Notes under the pieces: model-generated
What the model was told of the DNA's origin: nothing
Databases searched by the model: none
Seen by the model: the letters and a program-made list of their open reading frames with translations, nothing else
Shown: piece by piece, positions 31,516 through 41,940 of the stretch
Numbering within the stretch: position 1 is the first letter of the stretch
Layout of the letters: every line of letters begins with the position of its first letter
NCBI GenBank assembly: GCA_030512295.1
Contig: JAULSR010000001.1
Coordinates: 7,029,001 to 7,093,000 of the forward strand
DNA length: 64,000 bases
Source: Bombardia bombarda
Lineage: Eukaryota; Ascomycota; Sordariomycetes; Sordariales; Lasiosphaeriaceae
Direction: 5' to 3'
Position numbers and translations under genes: made by a program

Positions 31516-33244
31516 CTAGGCGCTCTTAAATAGCCTCTGCCACCACTTTAGTTGGCCGGGGATGTGGACCTCGATCTTCGCCTCCTCGAGATCCCGACGC
31601 CTTCCATAACTAAGGTCCACCTCTCTGATATTTCGCAGCTCTGTCTTGTTGGCAAACTTGTAGATAAGGAAAATGATGCCAAACAGTGGCAGCAAAATGT
31701 AAGCGTCAACAAAGTTGCCGGCATCGAACGGTGCAAGCGTTGCCCAACCCTGGACAAAGGCCAGGAACACATTGGCGCCAAGGCCAAAGTAGGCGTTCCA
31801 TGGGTACAGCATCGATTTGAAAGGGAGCTCGTCCACACTATGCCCCTGGGCTTTCCACGCGGAGCGGAAACGGATATGGATGAAGCTGATGGACCCCCAG
31901 ACCAAGAACGTGGAGACGCCGCTCAGGTTTACAATGTAACCGTAGGCCTTGCTCGCGCCCGTGCTGACATTCATCATGCTAAGGGCGCCGCAGAGGTTCG
32001 TGAGGACGATGGCGGGAATGGGGACGCCGCGTCCGTCGGTCCAGCCAAGGAACTTGGGAGCCTTGCCATCTTGGGCCATGAATAGCAGGGTGCGACTTCC
32101 GATGTAGATGGAGCTGTTGACGGCACTGAGGCAGGTGACGAAGATAAAGGCGTTGATAAGATGCACGCCATTCTCCCAGCCGGCGTTCTGCAGAGCGACT
32201 GTCATGGGGCTGCGGAGGGCGCGGCTGGAGCCGCCAACCAGGCCAGCGGCGTTGGACGGGCATGTTAGGCCAAAGAAGAGGGCACTGCCCATGTAAACCA
32301 CGACGATGCGGAGGAATACCTGGCGGATTGCCATGGGCACAGCTACACGCGGGTTCTTGGTCTCGGTGGCTGCGACAGCTACCGACTCGACGCCGGCGTA
32401 GAATGTGCTGCAGAAGACAAAGACGGACGCCACTCCCTTGAAGCCATCAACAAAGGCGCCCGGGTCTTTCCAGTAGTGAAAGCCAAACGCGGGGGTGCCA
32501 GGGACGCCACCAGCGGAGTAGCTGGAGGTGTGGTGTTAGTGAATTGAGTCCCAGGTAAGCAGGACGGAAAGGGGGGATGACCAACATGATGCTGAAGAGA
32601 AAGTAGGCAATCAGGCCCACAATCTTGAACAGTGCCAGCCAGAACTCGGCCTCGCCAAACGTCTCGATGCCCAGCAGCTGGAAGCCGAGGAAGACAAACC
32701 AAAAGATCAAGAAGTAGCCCCAGATGGGCACGGCATCGCTCCAGAAGACGACGACGCTCGAGATGACGTTGTACTCGTTGGCCAGGACGCAGACCCAGAT
32801 GATGAAATAGTTCCAGCCGACAGCGACGCCAAAGGCCTTGTCGACGAAGCGGTCGCCCAGCTCGGTGAAGGCGCCGCCGCTGGGGTACAGCGTCGTCAGC
32901 TCGCCCAGGCTCTGCATGATGGAGAAGGCGATGATGCCGATGATGCCAAAGCCGATGATGAGGGATGCGGGCCCGCCCGCAGACAGAGCACCGCCCGACC
33001 CAATGAGCAGGCCTGGGCCGATGATGCCCGCCAGCGCCATCATGGACAGATGGCGCGTCTTGAGCCCGCGCTTGACGCCCGTGGTCGGGTCGATGGCGCT
33101 GAAGTCGCCATGTGCGCCCTCGTTTCCAATGTCGGACCCGGCTTCGACGCCGGCGGCGCCATAGTGGCCCGCGATGGAGACATTGTCGTCTTTGCTGAAA
33201 TTCTGGTCGTGGTCGGCATTGGGATGCCGCAATGGAAGTGACAT
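31516..33244 (-). CDS. Amino acid permease (AAT/YAT family)
   Basis: Two exons: 32586..33244 and 31516..32521, intron 64 nt with a GTTGGT donor, joining LFSI to IYSAGGVPG; 554 residues. About 12 transmembrane segments follow a 70-residue hydrophilic cytosolic tail. Family signatures: KRGLKTRHLSMMALAGIIGP, GLLIGSGGALSAGGPA, the SLGELTTLYPSGGAFTELGD stretch, and STFYAGVESVAVAATETKNP. It should be a proton-coupled plasma-membrane importer with broad or general amino acid specificity; the substrate range cannot be read from sequence. The N-terminal Lys (KRGLK) could be a ubiquitination site, by analogy with yeast Gap1. Confidence 0.95.
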
Positions 33245-34367
33245 TGTGGATTTGGGATTGTGGGTTGTAGACGCCCTACGTCATCAAATCAAGTGGGGTG
33301 GGTGTCGACTGCCGCTGGGAGCTGAGTGTGGAAAGTGCGTCCAATGTCTGGGCTCTCTGCCAGGAACTGCGAGATGAAATAAATAGCAAATATCTGGTGG
33401 GCACCACAAGGTTTCGTTCCTGTAAACTTTTCCCCAAGGCACGCCACAGTATTTAAATGCAACCTCAAGCTTCGCACCCATGCCGAGCTGCTCGGCTGCC
33501 GCAGTCCGTTTTGCTCCTCTGCGTCTGGGTTGACGAACAAAAGCGTGATCCTGAAAGGTCACTCCTCGCTACTTGCTACTCCTCAAGGGGCTAGCTAGGC
33601 TTCCTAGCGTGCCTGCATCTGGATGTTGGGGAGGCAGATAGGGCTATTAGGGGACGTGCACGGCCGACCCTTAACACCTTTTTGCTCATGACTGCCCCAA
33701 AATCTGTTAGTGTCTCTGACTTTTTACATCACCTCTGCCGTCGATGGCGCCATCCGCCGGCTTGAAACCCTGCAGTGTGCAAGCCAAAACTCCATCCAAC
33801 GCCTGTCCTGATTGGGCTGCCAAGGAGACAGCCAAGGCGTGCGAACAGTTGGGACCCCGCGTGAAAATTCCATTCTTGTCAATAAAGTTCGATTTGCATT
33901 GTTCAACGCCTTGTTCGTGACACAATGAGAATGCACATGGTCCAGAAGCCTAGACCAACTGCGGCTGGACTGTCCGAACTGCCCTCGCGACTACCTAGCC
34001 ATCCAGCTTGTCGGAATTTGTCCATGTAACCCTTTGATCTGGGGTGCAGCGCCCTACTATTGAAACTACTGAGTGGGGGTTCAGCGTCTTTATAATAATG
34101 AATGGATACCTACCTAGGTAGCGGACTTAAACAACAAAGACGGGAATAAGTAACTCAGTTCTGAGTCTCCAACGACTTACACACCGAATCTATGAGATCA
34201 TCACATGCATCGTCGAGAACGATTCTACCGCCCCGTACATCAACGAAAACATGGTGATACAAAATGGTATAGTACCATAAACGAAAGCGACGAAAAGAAT
34301 AGATATAACTTCAAAAACAACGTACTCCTTTCTAAGACTTTCAGACTTCTCAAGTACAATATGCGCT
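33245..34367. other. Intergenic, divergent promoter region
   Basis: Between divergent genes; no coding sequence recognised. Contains an exact TACCTAGGTA palindrome at 34111..34120. Confidence 0.5.
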
Positions 34368-35036
34368 ATGCTTTCCCACGCCACCGGCGACTACACGCCC
34401 GATCCGGCCAAGTCACTGCCCATCTCATCCGCCCGCAAGGCTCTCATCGATGACATCATCGAGATGAAGCCGACAGTCGAGCGCGTCAAGCGCTACACCC
34501 CCGACTGTGTTTACAACGACCAGTTTGTCTACGCCAACGACCGCTACAAGATGGCTGGTCAATGGTTTACCCTACCCAAGCTGTTTAAGGCGGCCAAGAG
34601 CCACGGGTATCAGGCTGTGACGAATGATAGAGACTTGATCCAGTTTCGGCATGAGGAGGTACCTATTAAACACTGGTCGTTTGGCCGTTAAGGTTAGAAG
34701 AGTTGATACTGATCATGATTCATACAGGAATGGCACTTCAAGCTAATCCCCAAGGTCGCCACCATCAATGCCCTCGTCTCGCTCTCCCTCGACCCGGCCA
34801 CCATCGACTCGGACTTTATCCGCGTCAAGTACCACAAGGACCAGGCCAACGACAAGGACTACAGCAACGAAGGGCTGGGTGCCACCTTCAAGAAGTGGCA
34901 GGCCGACAACGTTGTCAAGTACATGGACAACCCAGAAGTTGAAGCTTTCAAGGCTGACAAGGATGCCGGCAAGGAGGAAAAACGGAAGTACGGCACCGGA
35001 AAGAAGGAGGGCAATGCACCGGTAAAGGATCTTTAA
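34368..35036 (+). CDS. NTF2/SnoaL-like small cytosolic protein
   Basis: Two exons: 34368..34658 and 34728..35036, intron 69 nt (GTACCT...CAG); 199 residues. The core TVERVKRYTPDCVYNDQFVY, RYKMAGQWFTLPKLF and FKLIPKVATINALVSLSLD fits the NTF2/SnoaL-like cone fold (helix then curved sheet) seen in a conserved fungal family of unknown function. The C-terminal part is Lys/Asp-rich and helical (NVVKYMDNPEVEAFKADKD) and ends GKKEGNAPVKDL. Compared with family members I remember, a few residues around DIIEMKPTV appear missing, which could be natural variation. No signal peptide. Confidence 0.82.
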
Positions 35037-35480
35037 CTTGATTTTGATCGAAGTAAGTGGCTGTTGAGAAGCTTTATTGGTCGATAATAGTGAAAAGGAA
35101 ACCCTATATTCTTCTAACTGATCGCGATCGCTGCCTACCTAGGTACCTTGCTGTCAGCCGCATGAATGGCATTTTATTTCGTTGATTAGTTAGTGTCCAT
35201 CGCCCACGGATGCGCTATCTGTCAACCTTGTCCCTGGCAAAGCTGAATGCCATGGAAGTTTGGAGCCGGGAGCCGCCGTTGTGGACCACCGGTAAGCCAG
35301 GCATTATGGCTCCGAGCAACACGCAACGCATAAGAATTCATTGAGCTTAGGAAATAGTAACCTAAAGATGTGCAAGCCACAATACAGTAAACTCAGGTCG
35401 TGTTGGAGATAGCAGACATTCAGCAAAAACAAAAGAGTGATGATAAGAATAAACACCGAGAGTGCAAAAGCAAAGCAACT
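35037..35480. other. Intergenic
   Basis: No gene; an exact TACCTAGGTA palindrome at 35136..35145. Confidence 0.5.
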
Positions 35481-35571
35481 TGCGGTTTATGTGGATCGAA
35501 CACATGACCTTCAGATTAAGAACTGTAAGTTTAACTTCAGTCTGACGCTCTCCCAACTGAGCTAAACCCGC
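35481..35571 (-). tRNA. tRNA-Phe (GAA), with intron
   Basis: Acceptor GCGGGTT pairs with AACCGC plus a wobble pair. D arm GCTCAGTTGGGAGAGC, anticodon GAA in CAGACTGAAG, an 18-nt intron (TTAAACTTACAGTTCTTA), then TCTG, and T arm ATGTG-TTCGATC-CACAT. Discriminator A. It matches eukaryotic tRNA-Phe throughout. Confidence 0.95.
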
Positions 35572-36111
35572 TTTGTTATGAATTCTTTGTGTCTATCGCG
35601 AGTCAGGTAGCCCCAGAAGCGGAGTGGAGGATTCCATCTCCATCCATCCCCAAGTGACCCAACACGGCGGAAGCAAGACAACGATACTTGCAGTCGATAC
35701 CTACCTACCTAGCCACCTTTTTCTACCCACCAATTTGCAGATTAGTGGGAACTAAACTAGCATACAAACTCATATTCGTAACTAACTAGCAACGCGGGTC
35801 CATTGAGCCATTATCCAACCGTTAGTGCCATTAATCGCCAAGCTTGTGGTTTCCCCCCCCTTTTCCTATCAGAAGTTCAGACTTAGAACTAGATACCCGG
35901 GTAAATTGCTTAAACTTCAAGAACAAACTCAAAAGTTCGAGCTCGATCATTTCCCAGTTTTCAAATCCCTTCGTTGTGCCAAATATCATCAATGTTAAAA
36001 GGTAAGATGCCCAGCGAGCCAGCCTACCTGTTTGTTTGGTAGCCAAAAGAAAGTCGTAACAGTCGTCATTCTTCCCAGAACTACACATCGCTGAATCAAA
36101 CACGCAGCCGC
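35572..36111. other. Intergenic
   Basis: No supported gene. If the next gene has a further 3' exon it would lie here, near 35950-36080, but no intron of normal length gives one. Confidence 0.4.
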
Positions 36112-36809
36112 TCACCAAAACTTGAAGGGCCTCGGTCGACCCGCTGCATTCGAACTCGCCGTCGTCGTGGTTGGAGCCGAAGAAGTAATGGTTGTAGAGG
36201 TAGCCGGAGCGGGCGTTCCTGGAGTTGAGGTACTGGTTGTACTCGTGCTGGTAACTGTCCCTGTCAACGAAGTCAGACCCCGTCTCGAGCATCAAAATTA
36301 CAGCACAAGGACTATTTGGAAAGAATTACCTGAACTACTAGTGCCAGTGCTAGTGCCAGTCGTTGTCGTGATGCTCGTAGAAGACGCCGACGTCGACGTC
36401 GACGTCGTCGGGCAGTCAGTGGCGTTGAGGAGGGCATACTCGGTGGCGCATGCACCGAGGCCATCGCAGCCCAGAGCACACGGGTGGGATCTGAAGATGG
36501 TGACCAGCGGCTCAGGACAGCCACAGCTGGCCGTGACGGTCTGGGTGGTGATGCAGTCGGCTGTGAAGCAGGAGCTGCAGATGTCGACCGTCCTGGAAAC
36601 GGTCGGGCATTGCGAGGGAAACCCCGAGCACGACTCTTGGTCGCATGATATCTGGGCGAGGACTGCGGTGGCGCTATAGAGGAGGGTGGCGGTGGGTTAG
36701 GTGAGTGCGAACAAGGATGGCAAGAAAGCTCACAGGGAGGCGACACGGATGGGGTTGAGTAGACTCACCTGCCCAGACAGACTATACCAAGCAAGTGCAG
36801 CAAGTGCAT
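36112..36809 (-). CDS. Secreted Cys-rich protein with Ser/Thr-rich tail
   Basis: Three exons: 36769..36809, 36330..36673, 36112..36260 (177 residues); introns 95 and 69 nt. The first exon and the start of the second form a signal peptide (MHLLHLLGIVCLGSATAVLA). Then follows a compact domain with 14 Cys (ISCDQESCSGFPSQCP, DICSSCFTADC, ASCGCPEPL, HPCALGCDGLGAC), and then about 70 residues almost all Thr, Ser, Pro and Ala, likely O-glycosylated. I have seen similar Cys patterns in uncharacterised secreted fungal proteins; function is unknown. The end (RPRPFKFW) has no GPI-type hydrophobic tail. A GTGAGC right at the stop codon could be a donor for a missed last exon. Confidence 0.7.
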
Positions 36810-38769
36810 TGGGGCGTTTTGGTTGTTTGTGGTTTCTAGGCTATATTCTCACAACTTTGACGATGGATCTTTGTCAAAATCATGTTCCAAGAGTCAATAG
36901 GAGAGACGAGAAAAAAGAAGCAGGCGACGTTGAAAAAGCGAACTAACATCCCAACGAGGTGGCACCGTCGCGGGGTGCAGATGCTGGAACCTCCCGTCCT
37001 TCCTAATCGGGCTGGGGTGAATGCGTCATTGTGCGATACCCAGTGCGTTGTTCTCTATCTTCTTTGCAGCTTATTCGTTACAAACAACAGGCACGTGGCA
37101 CCAGAGGGGTAAACTACCTGGTCAAAGTCGACTACTGCCGCGTATGATATATAGGGGTTGATGGTGATACACTGTCGAATCCTTGGATGAGAGTTGCGAT
37201 TCACATGTTGTGTCCATCCAAAATCGTACAGTCGTAATATTGCCGAGTATCTGCGCTGCAAGATGGCTATAATCAGATACTTTTTGTTTATTTTCATCCC
37301 CTTTCTTTCTTCGTGCTGCACGGACGTGTCAGCTTCAAAAAGCGGCCTTGAGGACTTGTCAGGCGAAAATAGCAAGAAAATGGCCCAATCTTCGATTCGA
37401 ACCGGGCATCTTTTGGTTGAGAAGTTGTGGCATGCAATGCGTGGGAATCCCGAATCAAATGCTAGCTGCCTGAAAGTAGTAGAGCACTGCTAAGAAAAAG
37501 GTACTATTTGCAGTCGCACCTTGCATTACATTATTCATGTTTGATCGTATCTTTGATCAAGTACCGTACGTGTTGGTTTTCCTTTGGAATCTTCTCGGCT
37601 TATGTTTGATATGCCCTAGGATTAGTGCACACACCTGGAAAGCTACCAGTGCTGTCTTGTGCTAAAAACCTAAGAGACGGACGGGATGAAAGAGAAAAAC
37701 GGAGGAAGAGAGAGGGAATCAGGCAGTCACGACTCAGGACCAAATGCCCCGCGTTACCCTGGCTCGGATTGGGAGTGAGGATGTGATATGGGCGCATTCT
37801 GGCCCGAGCCGAGGTGCATTGCGGTGAATGTACCGCACGATGTGGTCCTCGCTCCTCAATCCTCACCATGGCATCGAGATGGAAGAGCCCACGTTCTTAT
37901 CATCCAGTCAGCACTTACCATTAGGTGCGTCAAATGCTAAAAATAGCATCGCACTCTTGGCGGGCAGCAAGTTATGGAAATTCGGTGAGTTGAAGAGCTC
38001 ACAGTCAAGGTCACAAACTGCTAACGAGTACCAAGATATGGCCGATGTCGCACAAGCTGCATTAGCTTCCTCCATGTATCATTCTAACTCACAAGAACAA
38101 CATCATGATGAGAAGAATTGAAATCCTTTCTATTTTCAAATCAGCCCAAACCGTGTTTGAAGTGGTTGCATTATTGGAAGTCGTGGCGAATCAAATAGAC
38201 TCGCTAATTGAAGTTTGTACGACCCCTAGACACTATTGGCACTGCACCCACTCGTATGCATTCAATTCCACATCGTGACATGCTGGAGTGGCAGACCTGC
38301 AGACGTCATAAAATCACGATAAGGAATAGTTGACACTGGAAGAGTGTTTCTTTAGCTTGACACTATCGCTAATACGCTCTCCTGAATGGTCAGACCAAAG
38401 GGTGTGAAGCGGGAGGGGTGACATCTTGGCGCAGGGGTTGACAGGGCGGATTATCACTGGCAGATCATCAAGCAAGTCTGCCTTGCGCATGCACGTGGCA
38501 GACCGCTCAACGCCTGACGCGGGAAATCCACGCGGAATATCCTGGCTCCTCCCCGGATGAAGAGATGGCGGGGAAGAGCCCGACTTAGTGAGGCATCCGA
38601 TACAATATCCGCTTATTCTGCGCAGTAGTATAAATTGACGCTCACCCCAAAGAGTTTCTTAAAACGCCCATTTTATCTTACTTCAACTATCTTTGAAATG
38701 GTATAAGTCACCATTCATTTATTTATGTGCTCATCCTAAGTTTTATACAGATTTACGTTCCCAGTCAAA
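36810..38769. other. Intergenic, ~2 kb
   Basis: No supported gene; the frame at 37828..38121 has no recognisable domain. Near the right end, TATAAAT at 38629..38635 is a possible TATA box for the next gene. GTATAAG...TACAG (about 38700-38752) looks like a 5'-leader intron just before its ATG. Confidence 0.45.
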
Positions 38770-39846
38770 ATGCCTTCGAGTCAAGTCATCAACTTGTGTG
38801 ATGACGACTCAACGGATGTCATTATACTCGAGGTCCGGCCCGTCATCCGCCGCGATGACTCTGGGACGCCGAATCGATTCTACGACGATGATCGCTACCG
38901 ACGTTCTGCCAATCCAAGCATCGCCGCAAGTGTCGCTAGCTACTACCAAAGAAATGACCAAAGCCTGGGTCTGACTCGTTGGTCACCTCTGACCAGAGAC
39001 CCACCAATATCATCTCTGACCAGACACCCACGCTCGTCCACACCACCCCCAAGACATCATCAGAGACAACACGAATACCCAACCCCAACAAGCGCATCAA
39101 ACACAGCATCACGCAAGAGACAGTCCCCAGATCCATTCCTCAACGCCCAGGCATCCAGCAGCCGTCGCGATCCACAAACACCCACCAAGAAGCCCAAGCG
39201 CGAAGACAGCCCAGAACCCTTCAAGGATACAAAAATCAAGCCTGAAGACTCCGACTCAGACCCCGAGCCCGACCACTGGGATGACAGCCAACCCCCTACA
39301 CCAATCAAACCCGAAGACTCGGACGATGACGACGACGACAGCCTGTTCGTCAGCCCGCGGACTCCTTCCGACCCCTTTATGCGGGGGCGGGAGCGGCACC
39401 GTTCCCCAGGCTCACCCACGCCAAGCCGCGGCGGGGAAGCAGCAGCCGACAGACGCCATGGACGACGGCCCGATGTGCGGTCGAGCTCGAAGCTGCAGTT
39501 CACCTCACTGGCCGACATCTGGGCCAACCCGGACCGGAACGGCGTCATCTGGTTCCCTACCAAGGGCCCGCCCTGCAGGCGCTGTAGGGTGCCGACCAGC
39601 TGGCAAAAGGTTCTTGATACCAACACAAGAGGAAACGTCGGGCGGCCCTATTACAGGTGCACGCCGTGCGACAACTTTCATATCTGGGGCGATCTGGTCG
39701 GCATCAGCCCCGAGAACGACAGGTGCAGATGTGGGAACCCGACCAGGGCGGGCGTGACGACTGAGAAGGCAAAGACGCGCGGGCCGGGGGAGACGTTTTT
39801 CAAGTGTGCCGAGGGGCGGTGCGGGACTTTTGTGTGGAAGGATTGA
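38770..39846 (+). CDS. Tandem GRF-type zinc-finger protein with SUMO-interaction and sumoylation motifs
   Basis: Single coding exon, 358 residues. The C-terminus has two GRF-like zinc fingers: CRRC from residue 269, then GRPYYRCTPCDNFHIWGD, and CRCGNPTRAG from about 317, then GETFFKCAEGRCGTFVWKD. Each shows the Cys spacing plus the aromatic (F/Y)-x-C and final W of GRF fingers, which bind single-stranded DNA in Topo III-alpha, APE2 and NEIL3. The N-terminus VINLCDDD (6-13) and VIILE (17-21) look like SUMO-interaction motifs. IKPED at 156 and 179, each followed by an acidic run, fit the negatively charged SUMO consensus. Between lies a basic, Ser/Pro-rich disordered region. I infer a nuclear role near DNA repair or chromatin; there is no catalytic domain. 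Confidence 0.85.
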   Translation: MPSSQVINLCDDDSTDVIILEVRPVIRRDDSGTPNRFYDDDRYRRSANPSIAASVASYYQRNDQSLGLTRWSPLTRDPPISSLTRHPRSSTPPPRHHQRQHEYPTPTSASNTASRKRQSPDPFLNAQASSSRRDPQTPTKKPKREDSPEPFKDTKIKPEDSDSDPEPDHWDDSQPPTPIKPEDSDDDDDDSLFVSPRTPSDPFMRGRERHRSPGSPTPSRGGEAAADRRHGRRPDVRSSSKLQFTSLADIWANPDRNGVIWFPTKGPPCRRCRVPTSWQKVLDTNTRGNVGRPYYRCTPCDNFHIWGDLVGISPENDRCRCGNPTRAGVTTEKAKTRGPGETFFKCAEGRCGTFVWKD

Positions 39847-40378
39847 AGGTAAGGATATGGGGGGCTTACTTTGTTGGTTTTCTTTTTTTTTCCTTTTTAT
39901 GACGATATTGTTTCGCGTACCTGGGTTTGATTTTCCGTTTTTCCTTTCGTCTGTTCCATGTTTAATTCATGATGATAATAAAAACGGCCTTGGATAGTTG
40001 TCAAGTGTGTGAGGGTGAACAAGGGGATGGGGAGGTTCTCGTTAGCTTGCAGTGGTTGGTAGCTTCTTTGTACAAACCATGCGCGCTGTGGGAAGGATAT
40101 CAAGAACATAGGGAGAATGGTATTCCAAATACAATTACATATTCATGCGGACATCGCTACAAAGGTATGTCTGCTGATACAAGACAAATTATCTTTCACA
40201 TGTAGTCATGATCCGCTGAATTAATCACCCCTTGAAAAAAAAAAAAAAAGGCATCTGTATGGTTATCCCCGTCCACCTCATATATAACATAATTCGCTTC
40301 ATGATAAGACTTATGATAAACGCGTAGAAGTCATAACCGACCTGCCTGCCGCTATCCATCTCGAGAAAGGCCGAGATC
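39847..40378. other. Intergenic
   Basis: Two convergent genes end here. A run of 15 A lies near 40236. The segment 40328..40383 resembles 40440..40495 inside the next gene's 3' end (see findings). Confidence 0.5.
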
Positions 40379-41233
40379 TCAGGCTTTTAGCACAAAGACA
40401 CCATCTTTGACACCAGTCAACGTGGTGATGGTCGTAACAAAGTCATAATCGAACTGCCTGCCCTTGCCCGTCTCGAGAAAGGCGGGGTTCTTAGTCTTGT
40501 TCCTCCACCACCACGTCTCGTGCCACAAGGAGAACTTCTGGGCAATTTCCCCTCCCTCTTCGGGGTCTTCGGTTTCCTCATACATTATCGACCAGACTGA
40601 GATATGATCCCTCTTACTGTTCTGGTACACGTCGAACTCATATTCCTCCTTCCACAGCGTTCCAGTTATATATACTTCCATCGAGAGCGTCCTGTCGGGA
40701 TATTGCTCTCGGAAGAGTATGGAGTTATGGCGGATGGCGGCGACAAGCTCACGTAGGTATCGTTCGTCTAGGGAAACTGCTCGGGGGTCTTCAAAAGGGA
40801 GATATATGCGCTGATACGAAATGATGTCTTGGTCGTGATCTTCCCCTGAGAACAGCGAAAGCACCTGAGAAAAAGTGAGGGTCTCCGGAGAAGTGAAATC
40901 GTCGTCACATTTAGCGGTAGACTGCTGCGGGATCGTGGTTTGGGCTGCAGCTATAAGCCCTCGGCAAGTAAGTGGAAATCGAAGCAGTGAATGCTTAATA
41001 TTGCTGCTAATCTCATAATGAACATAAAGCTTGTCGGATTCGTATTGGCCGAGGGAAACAGGGTGCACGTCTTGAGGCTTTTTCTCATAATTGAGACGCG
41101 CCGTGAGCGGGCGGCGCCGGCATCTGGGCTCAATCTTCCCCCTGGCACGCCCCGAGGCAAGACTCGTCATGGCTAGCATGTTGGGCGCGTGTGACATTGA
41201 CTGGAGTGAATGGCGATCGTGCTGTTGATGCAT
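40379..41233 (-). CDS. Hypothetical protein
   Basis: An uninterrupted frame of 284 residues. It looks protein-like (YQRIYLPFEDPRAVSLDERY, LFREQYPDRTLSMEVYITG, KFSLWHETWWWRN), with mixed polar and aromatic content, no membrane segment and no signal peptide. I recognise no family. The start is uncertain: three in-frame Met lie in the first 23 residues, and the first 60 residues are basic and poorly structured, so a later start or an upstream intron is possible. It faces the GRF finger gene tail to tail. Confidence 0.55.
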   Translation of the reverse strand: MHQQHDRHSLQSMSHAPNMLAMTSLASGRARGKIEPRCRRRPLTARLNYEKKPQDVHPVSLGQYESDKLYVHYEISSNIKHSLLRFPLTCRGLIAAAQTTIPQQSTAKCDDDFTSPETLTFSQVLSLFSGEDHDQDIISYQRIYLPFEDPRAVSLDERYLRELVAAIRHNSILFREQYPDRTLSMEVYITGTLWKEEYEFDVYQNSKRDHISVWSIMYEETEDPEEGGEIAQKFSLWHETWWWRNKTKNPAFLETGKGRQFDYDFVTTITTLTGVKDGVFVLKA

Positions 41234-41940
41234 GCATCAGCGAGTGACAGAGACATTGGAAATCTTCAGAATGGAATTCTTGGAAGCCCACTGTAGCATC
41301 GAAGTGTCGACCTCTCGCTCTTTCCAATTCATACAAACAGGTTGTTAAAATTCCGCGTCGTAACTGCTTTCCATGGTTAGAGTTCAAGTCGTAGACAAGC
41401 ACAGAACCCTAACCCCCCTGCCACAGGTTTAATCACAGCTGCTGACACCTGGAGACGACTAGCGCTGCCAGGGTCATCCGTTGACTGCAACACGTCAATC
41501 CATCGGCGGAACAGGCTCCAATGAGCCCATCTCCAGCAGCCATAGTGTAAGCTGTGGTGTTTTGATATGGATCAATCTCAAGATGCAGCGGCCAAAGGCC
41601 ATAATCGGTCGCGGTCGGCCGTAAAGGGTAGGTGAAACCGTGCAACGCTCGGACAGAAAAAGCCAGGGAAGGCACGTCATCAACCCGAACCTTCCCTCTC
41701 TGTGGCTCCTCACACTCCCTCATTATCGCTCCTTCTGAACTTAAACTTGCGGATAGATACTAACAGCGCTCGCGGTCGCAGCTACCCGCCCACGCTCCTC
41801 GACCAAAGGGCCCCTCGACGCAGACGAAGTAGAGTGAGTCACTCCTTCATCCTTCCCCCCTCCCTGCCCAGCTGCTCCTGACTGACAATGACACAAGAAT
41901 ACCATTGACATCCCCACTGTCCCCCCAACACCAGCAGCGA
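41234..41940. other. Intergenic, divergent promoter region
   Basis: No gene called. A donor-like GTGAGTCA (about 41832) and acceptor ACAAG (about 41899) suggest a leader intron for the TRAPPC12-like gene. Confidence 0.45.

Noticed and set aside
23335..36809. Secreted-protein genes between 23 and 37 kb considered as a virulence or biosynthetic cluster
   Set aside because: CBM18, Egh16-like and Cys-rich genes are separated by housekeeping genes and tRNAs, and no backbone enzyme or shared regulator is present.
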